Origin: an uncultured Curtobacterium sp.
GTDB taxonomy: Bacteria > Actinomycetota > Actinomycetes > Actinomycetales > Microbacteriaceae
Assembly: GCA_913774725.1 (NCBI GenBank)
Contig: CAJYIG010000086.1
Location: 1 to 11,393, forward strand
Direction of reading: 5' to 3'
Length of the DNA stretch: 11,393 nucleotides
Shown here: positions 5,831 through 11,393 of the stretch, piece after piece
Layout: every line of letters starts with the position of its first letter
Numbering within the stretch: the first letter of the stretch is position 1
Position numbers and translations under genes: made by a program
The notes under the pieces: generated by a model
The model's input: only the letters and a program-made list of their open reading frames with translations
The model's database searches: none
Told to the model about the DNA's origin: nothing

Positions 5831-6765
5831 GCTCCCTCTCGTGGTGCTGGTCGTGCTGACGTGCGTGGTGCTGCTGCTGCTGGTGGTGCCGGTGCCGGTG
5901 CTGGCTCCGGTGCTGGAGCGGGCGTCCGGGCGGCGCTCGTGCGTCGTCGGGGGACCGACGTCAGGGCCGCGAGTCCGCGTGAGACGGCGACCCCGGCGAT
6001 GGCGACGGCCGCGATGCTCGCGCCGGCGGCGGTCCCCGCGTGCCAGGAGACGAGCAGGCCGATGGTGACGGCCGCGCTGCCGATCACCGCCGCGAGGAGC
6101 ATGGTCGAGCCGACCTGGCGGGTCCAGGCGCGGGCCGCGGCGGCCGGCGCGAGCAGGAGTCCGACGACCAGGAGCGTCCCGACGGCCCGGTAGGACGAGA
6201 CGACCGCGAGGGTGACGAGCCCGACGAGCACGACCTCGGCCAGGCGTGGGCGGAGCCCGAGCGTCGCGGCCTTCCGGGCGTCGAACGCGGCGGCGGTGAA
6301 GGGTCGGTGGAAGACCGCTGCGAGCACGAGCGCGAGGGCGACGGCGACGGTGAGCGCGCCCAGGTCGGTGCGGGTCACGGCGAGGACGTCCCCGAACAGG
6401 ATCGCGGTCACGTCGGTGGCGAAGGACCGGGACGACGACACGATGATGACCCCGAGGGCGAGCATGCCGACGAACAGCAGTCCGATCGAGGTGTCGTACG
6501 ACAGTCGGGCGCGACGGCGGAGTGCGCCGACGCCGAGCACCATGACGCCCGCACTGACCGCGGCGCCGAGCACGGCGGGGATCCCGGTGAGTGTGGCGAC
6601 CGCGACGCCCGGGAGCATGCCGTGCGCGAGCGCCTCGCCGAGGAACGCCATCCCGCGCACGAGCACCCAGGTGCCGACGACCGCGCAGAGCACCGCCGCC
6701 AGGGTGCCGCCGACGAGCGCGCGCAGCATGAAGTCGACGGAGAACGGGTCGTTCAGCCAGGTCAC
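5827..6765 (-). CDS. aztB: Zinc ABC transporter permease AztB
   Basis: This 312-residue integral membrane protein is of the ZnuB/TroC ABC-3 family, forming the channel through which zinc crosses the cytoplasmic membrane. About eight hydrophobic segments are visible, starting near residues 16-35. The family-typical FLGEALAHGMLPGVA (41-55) and YRAVGTLLVVGLLLAPAA (192-209) are clear. The last 40 or so residues (272-312) are a Pro/Ala-rich cytoplasmic or exported tail, not part of the family core. I chose GTG at 6765. The frame continues to a GTG at 6813, but that would run through the operator and promoter region. TAGCGT (6774-6779) lies 8 bases before 6765, suggesting a leaderless mRNA. It is the first gene of an overlapping operon with aztD1 and aztC and diverges from aztA. 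Confidence 0.9.
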   Translation of the reverse strand: MTWLNDPFSVDFMLRALVGGTLAAVLCAVVGTWVLVRGMAFLGEALAHGMLPGVAVATLTGIPAVLGAAVSAGVMVLGVGALRRRARLSYDTSIGLLFVGMLALGVIIVSSSRSFATDVTAILFGDVLAVTRTDLGALTVAVALALVLAAVFHRPFTAAAFDARKAATLGLRPRLAEVVLVGLVTLAVVSSYRAVGTLLVVGLLLAPAAAARAWTRQVGSTMLLAAVIGSAAVTIGLLVSWHAGTAAGASIAAVAIAGVAVSRGLAALTSVPRRRTSAARTPAPAPEPAPAPAPPAAAAPRTSARPAPREGA

Positions 6766-6773
6766 GCTGGGAG

Positions 6774-6809
6774 ACGCTACATGAAAACGACTATCGATAC
6801 TGATAGCGT
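6774..6809. promoter_or_regulatory. Divergent aztB/aztA promoter with candidate Zur operator
   Basis: This is the most AT-rich short stretch in the window. The same -10-like TAGCGT occurs on both strands (6774-6779 for aztB, 6804-6809 for aztA), 24 bases apart and 8 and 6 bases before the two GTG starts. Between them lies a degenerate Fur-family match, GAAAACGACTATCGATAC (6783-6800, 11 of 18 to the classical box), and an overlapping GATACTGATAGC (6796-6807). TATCGATA at 6792-6799 is a perfect 8-base palindrome at the centre. One bound repressor could shut both promoters. Zur as the binder is inference. Confidence 0.6.
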
Positions 6810-6815
6810 GCACAG

Positions 6816-7442
6816 GTGCTCACCGCCGTGGAACCCCGCGCCCTCCAGGCCCATGGTCTCGTCGTCCGACGGGGCGATCGCACCGTTCTCGACGGGCTCG
6901 ACGCGGCCTTCCCCGCAGGGGTCGTGACGGCACTGACCGGCCCGAACGGGTCCGGCAAGTCCACGGTGCTCGACGCGCTCGCCGGGGTGGTGCCCGTGCA
7001 GGGCGGAGTGGTGACGGGCCTCCCGACCGGCGGTGTCGCGTACGTGACGCAGGCCGTGCCGCCGACCGCACTCCCGCTCACCGTCCGGTCGACGGTCGCG
7101 ATGGGGCGCTGGCGAGGTCGGCCGTGGTGGCGTCCGCTCGGGCGCGCCGACCGGACCGTCGTGGACGAGCAGCTGGAGCGCATGCGCATCGCGGACCTGG
7201 CGGACCGGCCGCTCGACGAGCTGTCCGGTGGTCAGCGCCAGCGGGCGTTCGTGGCGCTCGGACTGGCGCAGCGCGCTCCCGTGCTGCTGGTCGACGAGCC
7301 GACGGCCGGGGTGGATGCGGCGTCCGCTGCCCTCGTGACGGCGGCGCTCGCTGACGAGGCTGCCGCGGGTGTCGTCGTCGTCCACGCGGCGCACGACCCG
7401 GTCGCGATCGCGGCCTCGGACCGCGTCGTGGCGCTGACCTGA
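6816..7442 (+). CDS. aztA: Zinc ABC transporter ATP-binding protein AztA
   Basis: This 208-residue ATPase energises zinc uptake through AztB. All ABC landmarks are present: Walker A GPNGSGKST (42-50), Q-loop Gln79, signature LSGGQ (136-140), Walker B VLLVDE (156-161) and the switch histidine His193. It is shorter than many ABC ATPases but normal for the ZnuC/AztA group. The GTG at 6816 follows -10-like TAGCGT by 6 bases and has no Shine-Dalgarno, so the mRNA is probably leaderless. It is divergent from aztB rather than in the same operon and shares the control region at 6774-6809. It converges on cutC, and I see no strong terminator in the 48 bp between them. Confidence 0.95.
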   Translation: MLTAVEPRALQAHGLVVRRGDRTVLDGLDAAFPAGVVTALTGPNGSGKSTVLDALAGVVPVQGGVVTGLPTGGVAYVTQAVPPTALPLTVRSTVAMGRWRGRPWWRPLGRADRTVVDEQLERMRIADLADRPLDELSGGQRQRAFVALGLAQRAPVLLVDEPTAGVDAASAALVTAALADEAAAGVVVVHAAHDPVAIAASDRVVALT

Positions 7443-7490
7443 ACCCAGGAGATCTGCTGATGGTGTTCTGACGTCCGGGCGGGGTGGTCG

Positions 7491-8246
7491 TCAGGCCGAG
7501 CGGTCGATTGCCGCCCGCGCCGCAGCCACGAGAGCCGCGTCGGTGACGGTATGCGCGGAACCGTCGTCCCCGCTGCCCATCGGTACGCCACCGTGTCCGG
7601 CGCCGCCGACCGACCGCTTCGCGGAGAGGTGCAGCGCGGCGACGCCGGTGGCGACCAGTGCTGCGACGTCAGCGGGGGTGACCCCGGCGCCGGCCATCAC
7701 CTGCACCGGCCCGGCGGCGTCGACCATGCGCGCGATCGTCGCCGCACCCGCTGGAGCACTCGCGGCGCCGCCGGAGGTCAGCACCCGCGTGACGCCGAGG
7801 TCGGCGAGCTCCGCCACCGTCGCGACCGGATCGGCCGCGTGGTCGACCGCACGGTGCAGGGTGACCTCGGCGTGCGCGGAGACCGAGCGGGCGGCGTCCA
7901 CGAAGCGGCGCAGGGCGTCCTCGTCGAGAGTTCCGTCCGGGTGCAGGGCGCCGACCACGACCCCCGCGGCCCCGAAGCGCAGCACCGTCCGGACCTCGCG
8001 TTCCATCAGCGCGAGCTCGTCGGCGTCGTACGTGAAACCCCCGGGGCGGCAGCGCACCAGGGCGTGTGCGGGGATCCCGGTCTCGTGCGTCGCCTCGACG
8101 AGCGCCTGCGAGGGGGTGAGTCCGCCGAGTTCGAGACCGACGCACAGCTCGACGCGGTCGGCCCCGCCGTCGCGCGCCACGGTCGCCCCGGCGGGCGAGG
8201 TCACGGCGATCTCGAGCGCGACGGGCATCGCGGGTGCAGGGGTCAC
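7491..8246 (-). CDS. cutC: Copper homeostasis protein CutC family
   Basis: The 251-residue cytoplasmic TIM-barrel protein is of the CutC family. Family landmarks in order are VELCVGLELGGLTPS (32-46), VRCRPGGFTY (64-73), TLHRAVD (129-135), RVLTSGG (154-160), VMAGAGV (183-189) and LHLSAK (205-210). A Gly/His-rich loop follows (GGAGHGG, 214-220). CutC was linked to copper tolerance in E. coli, but its true reaction is disputed, so the name is a family label. I chose GTG at 8246. It overlaps the upstream stop (GTGA, 8243-8246) and has CGGAG 7 bases before it, whereas the later ATG at 8228 has no ribosome binding site. It is translationally coupled to the M81 gene. Confidence 0.93.
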   Translation of the reverse strand: MTPAPAMPVALEIAVTSPAGATVARDGGADRVELCVGLELGGLTPSQALVEATHETGIPAHALVRCRPGGFTYDADELALMEREVRTVLRFGAAGVVVGALHPDGTLDEDALRRFVDAARSVSAHAEVTLHRAVDHAADPVATVAELADLGVTRVLTSGGAASAPAGAATIARMVDAAGPVQVMAGAGVTPADVAALVATGVAALHLSAKRSVGGAGHGGVPMGSGDDGSAHTVTDAALVAAARAAIDRSA

Positions 8247-9772
8247 GGGGTGGCTCCGAGTGGCTCGTCCGACGGCGGCACGATGCGCGCGGACAGGTCC
8301 GGCGGCGTCGCGAACTCCCGATCGTAGGGGAACAGCGGTCGCTCGATCCGGTGGTGCCCGAGTCGGAGCAGGTCCTGGTCGACCCCTCCCGGGGTGAGCG
8401 CCAGCATCCAGTCGGCCGCCATGTCGAACAGCTCCGGCTCGAGGTAGCCGATCTTCACGACGACGACGTCGGCCCGACGCGGGTCGAGGTCGAGATCGGT
8501 GAAGTCGTGCTCGTGGTGGTACGGCTTGCGGAGCGTCGTCAGGATCGCGAAGACGCTGCCGACCTGCAGGACCACCTCGGTCCCGGCGTCCCGGTCGCCG
8601 TACCGGACGGCGTGCACCCGGCCGGTCATCGTGATCGGGCCCGCGTGCACGTCGTCGACCTCGGCGCCCGCCGTCACCGTGACGGTGGCGCCGACCCCGG
8701 CGGCCACGGCCTCGGCGACCGCCGCAGGACCGGGGACGCTCGCGTAGATCAGCGTCGGGCCGTCCGGTGCGGCGAACGCCGGGTGTGCGAGCACCTGCGT
8801 CAGCCCCCACGTCATGTCGCCCGACCCGCCGGCGGTGGGGTTGTCACCCGAGTCGGAGACGAAGAACGGCTTCGCGGCCCCGGGAGCCAGCGCCGCGGTG
8901 ATGCACTCGTCGAAGGTCCCCGTCGGTGCCACGAACGCGAAGTCCTCGCGGGCGCCCCAGAACGCGCGGGCGAGCCGTTCCGCCCCGGCGGCGACGGCGT
9001 CGGTGTCCCACCCGGTGACGACCGTGACCGCTCGGTCTCGAGGTTGGTCCGCCCACGCGTACCCCACCCAGAGCGCCGCGTCGAGGACCCCGTCGGTGGC
9101 CTCGACCTCGGTGACCTGTGCGTACAGCGACGCCGCCGGCTCGACCCGGGTGGAGGTCTGCTCGCCCGGCAGCAGCACGGGGATCGGCACCCAGGCCTTC
9201 ACCGGTCGCCGGTGTCCGACGGGACGAGTGGTGAGCACGTCCACCAGGTTCCGCACCGCGCGCTCCCGGGTCGCGTCGACGTCCTCGTGCGGAGCCGTGC
9301 GGTAGCAGGTGACCAGGTCGAGCTGGTGCGCGAGCTCCCGCGTGACGTTGCCGTGCAGGTCCATCGATGCCGAGACGATGGCGTCCGGGCCGACCACCAT
9401 CCGGATGCGTCCGAGCAGGTCGGTCTCGGCGTCGTCGAGGCCCTCGACCACCATCGCGCCGTGGATGTCGAACCAGAGGCCGTCGACCGGCCCGATCTCC
9501 CTCAGCCGGGCGACGATCTCGTCGGCGAGCTCCTCGTAGGCCGGTCGGGCGACCACCCCGCCGGGCAGCGCGTGCCCGGTGAGTGCTCCGCGGAACTCGG
9601 CAGCGTGCTCGTGGGCCGCCAGGAACGGGTGCCGCGCGACGACCTCGTCGCCGCGATCGGGGTGGAAGGCCGGAGCGAGCGTGCGGGTCGGTGTGAAGGT
9701 CGAGGTCTCGATCGCGAGTCCGGCGATCGCGATCACCGGGCGACGGACTCCGTCGGTTCCGTGGGCGGACAC
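8243..9772 (-). CDS. M81 family metallopeptidase (MlrC-like)
   Basis: The 509-residue protein matches the two-part MlrC family: an N-terminal DUF1485 region and a C-terminal MlrC domain. MlrC itself is a zinc enzyme that cleaves the linear tetrapeptide from microcystin; relatives are common in bacteria that never meet microcystin, and the substrate here is unknown. Visible motifs are GLAIETSTF (18-26), FDIHGAM (101-107), SMDLHGN (136-142), YRTAPHEDVDAT (157-168) and SDSGDNPTAGGSGD (306-319). The His and Asp residues in these are the likely metal ligands. There is no signal peptide, so it is cytoplasmic. The GTG start has no clear Shine-Dalgarno, but TAGGGT (9779-9784) lies 6 bases upstream, suggesting a leaderless mRNA. 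It overlaps cutC by 4 bases and so probably shares one transcript with it. Confidence 0.92.
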   Translation of the reverse strand: MSAHGTDGVRRPVIAIAGLAIETSTFTPTRTLAPAFHPDRGDEVVARHPFLAAHEHAAEFRGALTGHALPGGVVARPAYEELADEIVARLREIGPVDGLWFDIHGAMVVEGLDDAETDLLGRIRMVVGPDAIVSASMDLHGNVTRELAHQLDLVTCYRTAPHEDVDATRERAVRNLVDVLTTRPVGHRRPVKAWVPIPVLLPGEQTSTRVEPAASLYAQVTEVEATDGVLDAALWVGYAWADQPRDRAVTVVTGWDTDAVAAGAERLARAFWGAREDFAFVAPTGTFDECITAALAPGAAKPFFVSDSGDNPTAGGSGDMTWGLTQVLAHPAFAAPDGPTLIYASVPGPAAVAEAVAAGVGATVTVTAGAEVDDVHAGPITMTGRVHAVRYGDRDAGTEVVLQVGSVFAILTTLRKPYHHEHDFTDLDLDPRRADVVVVKIGYLEPELFDMAADWMLALTPGGVDQDLLRLGHHRIERPLFPYDREFATPPDLSARIVPPSDEPLGATP

Positions 9773-9778
9773 GTGCTC

Positions 9779-9784
9779 ACCCTA
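9779..9784 (-). promoter_or_regulatory. Possible -10 element for the M81-cutC operon
   Basis: TAGGGT on the minus strand fits the actinobacterial TANNNT pattern and ends 6 bases before the GTG start at 9772. Transcription would begin at or next to the start codon. No matching -35 is obvious. Confidence 0.4.
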
Positions 9785-9833
9785 CGACGCCGGCGCCCGG
9801 GCGTGGTGTCGGTGGAAGTGCGGACTGGTGCGG

Positions 9834-9886
9834 CCCCCGGACGGGGGTCAGGATGACTCCCAGTTGCACCCTGCAACGCAGCAGGG
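9834..9886. promoter_or_regulatory. Inverted repeats upstream of the serine protease
   Basis: Three perfect inverted repeats lie in the 134-bp gap between the M81 gene and the protease: CCCCC-GGAC-GGGGG (9834-9847), GTTGCA-CCC-TGCAAC (9863-9877) and CCCTGC-AACGCA-GCAGGG (9869-9886). The last two overlap and cannot form together. They end 20 bases before the protease ATG and could be an operator or alternative leader structures. I see no clear promoter hexamers. Confidence 0.45.
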
Positions 9887-9906
9887 TCCCTGACCGAGGA
9901 GTCCAC

Positions 9907-10638
9907 ATGAAGCACACCCTCGCAGCGGCGTTCGCCGCCGTGGCCGTCGTCGCCGGTGGCGTGTTCGCCGCCGCCCCCGCCTCCGCCCTGCCCGCCGGCA
10001 CCGAGGTCGTCGGCGGCGAGAAGGCGCCCTCCACCACGTGGGCCGTCCAGCTCGAGGCCTCCGGCGGCACCATCCCGTCCGGCTACGTCAGCAACTGCAC
10101 CGGCGAGCAGATCAACGCCTCGTGGATCGTCACCGCCCGCCACTGCATCGACGGCATCGGCGCGATGAACGTCTACCACTCGAACTCCACCACGAACCGC
10201 GGTTCCGCCGTCGCCGTCGACCGGGTCAGCGCTGCGCCGGCCGGGGACATCGCGCTCGTGCACCTGCGCAGCACCTACGCGCTGTCGACCTACGCACCCC
10301 TCGACCTGACCGCGGCGGCGAAGTCGAGCGGCACGGGCGTCATCCAGGGCTACGGCCTCCGGGCCGACGCGCAGCAGTCGGACGGGCTCTACCAGGCGAC
10401 CGTCTCGCTGACGGGCGCGTCGCGTGACGCCTACAGCGGCACGGCGCAGCACGTCACCGGCGTGACCGGTGCGTCGAACCACGGCGACTCGGGCGGCCCG
10501 CTCCTGGTCAACGGCAAGGTCGTCGCGGTGTGCTCCACCGGTGACAGCGCCGACCCGGGGGCGGACACGACGGCCGGGTCGAACTACGCGCTGCTGTCGC
10601 AGTCGTCCTCGTGGATCCGCTCGACGGCGGGCGTCTGA
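9907..10638 (+). CDS. Secreted trypsin-like (S1) serine protease
   Basis: The 243-residue protein begins with a signal peptide (KH, then Ala/Val-rich core, cleavage likely after APASA, residue 27). A short propeptide LPAGTE is followed by VVGGEKAP, the trypsin-type mature N-terminus. The catalytic triad is His79 (TARHC), Asp114 (AGDIAL) and Ser195 (GDSGGP). Cys64 and Cys80 should form the usual disulfide around the histidine. Cys209 is left without an obvious partner. It should be an extracellular endopeptidase. Small secreted S1 proteases of plant-associated Microbacteriaceae, such as the Pat-1/Chp group of Clavibacter, are a possible comparison, but I cannot show membership. The ATG has GAGGAG (9896-9901) 5 bases upstream. 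A perfect 24-bp hairpin starts 13 bases after the stop. Confidence 0.94.
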   Translation: MKHTLAAAFAAVAVVAGGVFAAAPASALPAGTEVVGGEKAPSTTWAVQLEASGGTIPSGYVSNCTGEQINASWIVTARHCIDGIGAMNVYHSNSTTNRGSAVAVDRVSAAPAGDIALVHLRSTYALSTYAPLDLTAAAKSSGTGVIQGYGLRADAQQSDGLYQATVSLTGASRDAYSGTAQHVTGVTGASNHGDSGGPLLVNGKVVAVCSTGDSADPGADTTAGSNYALLSQSSSWIRSTAGV

Positions 10639-10651
10639 CCAGCGTGACCGG

Positions 10652-10703
10652 GTGACGGACGGGAGGCACGGTGCCAGCCGGCACCGTGCCTCCCGTCCGT
10701 CAC
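10652..10703. terminator. Dispersed hairpin repeat (copy 3), probable bidirectional terminator
   Basis: Two 24-base arms (10652-10675 and 10680-10703) are perfectly complementary around the loop AGCC, making this the strongest hairpin in the window. It stands between the convergent protease (stop 10638) and SDR gene (stop 10713). Loop, most of both arms and the following GTGGTG match copy 2 at 2461-2508. There is no U-tract. Confidence 0.88.
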
Positions 10704-10712
10704 GTGGTGGCG

Positions 10713-11393
10713 TCAGGCGCCGTGCGCCTCCTCGGCGACCGGCTGCCACTCGCGCCACGTCGCGAGCCGCGACTCGTAGTCCCGCTCGGCGATGCCGAGC
10801 GGCGCCTTGCCGAAGAAGACGCGCAGCGGTGGCTGCTCCGCGTCGACGACCTTCAGGATGGCCGAGCGGGTCGCCTCGGGCTTGCCCGGGTCGGACGCGG
10901 ACGGGCGCTTCGACGCCGCCTCGCGGACGTCCGCGTACGCGTCGAGCTCCTCGCTGTGCTTCGAGGACGGGCCCGACCAGTCGGTCGAGAAGCCGCCGGG
11001 CTCGACGAGCGTGACGTGGATGCCGAAGCCGGCGACCTCCTGCGACAGCGACTGCGAGAGCCCCTCGAGCGCCCACTTCGACGCGTGGTACGCGCCGACC
11101 GTCGGGAACGCGCTGATCCCGCCGATGCTCGACACCTGCACGACGTGCCCGGAGCCCTGCTCGCGCATGATCCGCAGCGCCGCCTGCGTGACCCACAGCG
11201 CGCCGAAGAAGTTCGTCTCGAGCTGCGCGCGGACCTCGTCCTCGGTGAGCTCCTCGACCATGCCGAAGTGGCCGAAACCCGCGTTGTTCACGACCACGTC
11301 GAGTCGACCGAAGTGCTCCGCGGCCTGCTGCACGGCAGCGACGTCCGCAGCCTTGTCGGTGACGTCGAGCCGGATCGCCAGGAAGGTGTCGGG
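10713..11393 (-). CDS. SDR family oxidoreductase (5' end outside window)
   Basis: The frame is open to the window edge, giving 226 visible residues of a short-chain dehydrogenase/reductase using NAD(P)H; the substrate is unknown. Numbering from the first visible residue, it has LDVTD (9-13, the acidic cofactor-side strand), NNAG (36-39), the catalytic Ser in VSSIGG (87-92), and Tyr102 and Lys106 in YHASK. EPGGFSTDW follows near 138-146. The N-terminal TGxxxGxG nucleotide-binding motif must lie beyond base 11393. The C-terminal half (FFGKAPLGIAERDYESRLATWREW) resembles classical SDRs of about 270-280 residues, so roughly 40-50 residues are missing. It converges on the protease gene with the hairpin at 10652-10703 between. 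Confidence 0.93.
   Translation of the reverse strand, partial: PDTFLAIRLDVTDKAADVAAVQQAAEHFGRLDVVVNNAGFGHFGMVEELTEDEVRAQLETNFFGALWVTQAALRIMREQGSGHVVQVSSIGGISAFPTVGAYHASKWALEGLSQSLSQEVAGFGIHVTLVEPGGFSTDWSGPSSKHSEELDAYADVREAASKRPSASDPGKPEATRSAILKVVDAEQPPLRVFFGKAPLGIAERDYESRLATWREWQPVAEEAHGA

Noticed and set aside
4613..6193. 526-codon plus-strand open frame opposite the azt operon
   Set aside because: Its translation is low-complexity Gly/Arg/Val sequence with no motif, and it is antisense to clearly recognised aztD1 and aztB.
6766..6813. Upstream GTG (6813) as the aztB start
   Set aside because: The extra 16 residues would cover the shared operator and aztA promoter, have no ribosome binding site and do not resemble a permease N-terminus.
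7447..7471. AGGAG followed by an ATG and only two more codons, between aztA and cutC
   Set aside because: The frame stops after three codons (ATG GTG TTC TGA). It could be a relic, but nothing supports a gene here.
7469..7493. TGACG/CGTCA inverted repeat between aztA and cutC
   Set aside because: A 5-bp stem with a 15-base loop is expected by chance at this composition. It is not a convincing terminator.
9733..11196. 487-codon minus-strand open frame across the protease
   Set aside because: It is Arg/Gly-rich, antisense to a protease with a complete catalytic triad, and runs through the hairpin and into the SDR gene in a wrong frame.

Overview
This is high-GC (roughly 70%) actinobacterial chromosome. 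The combination of an AztABCD-type zinc importer, an actinobacterial LexA box, leaderless-looking promoters and an MlrC-like protein beside cutC fits Microbacteriaceae, with Curtobacterium as a plausible but unproven genus. I see no tRNA, rRNA, CRISPR array, insertion sequence or phage gene. Every interval over about 50 bp is covered by a feature below, and the longest gene-free stretch is about 230 bp (588-818).

Layout. 1-587: the edge of a dispersed hairpin repeat, then msrA (methionine sulfoxide reductase, minus strand). 588-1116: an 86-residue DUF6504-like gene (plus strand) with a perfect SOS box just before its ribosome binding site, ending at a small hairpin shared with the next gene. 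1114-2450: a divergent TetR regulator / GNAT acetyltransferase pair around a perfect 20-bp palindrome, closed by the second hairpin repeat. 2527-7442: a zinc acquisition locus. On the minus strand it reads permease AztB, lipoprotein AztD-like 1, zinc-binding lipoprotein AztC, then AztD-like 2; the ATPase AztA diverges on the plus strand. 7491-9772: an M81/MlrC-like protein overlapping cutC by 4 bp (minus strand). 9907-10638: a secreted trypsin-like serine protease (plus strand), closed by the third hairpin repeat. 10713-11393: the C-terminal part of an SDR oxidoreductase whose 5' end lies outside the window.

How the genes work together. AztC should capture zinc outside the membrane, AztB should move it through, AztA should supply ATP, and the AztD-like beta-propeller lipoproteins should act as metallochaperones that load AztC. 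The aztB-aztD1-aztC genes are joined by 4-bp stop/start overlaps. The second aztD has its own promoter region with a Fur/Zur-like box, and a looser candidate box sits between aztB and aztA, so low-zinc derepression through Zur is the likely control. The most noteworthy points are the SOS-box gene standing apart from any mutasome cassette, the two unequal AztD paralogues, and the three-copy hairpin family at gene ends.
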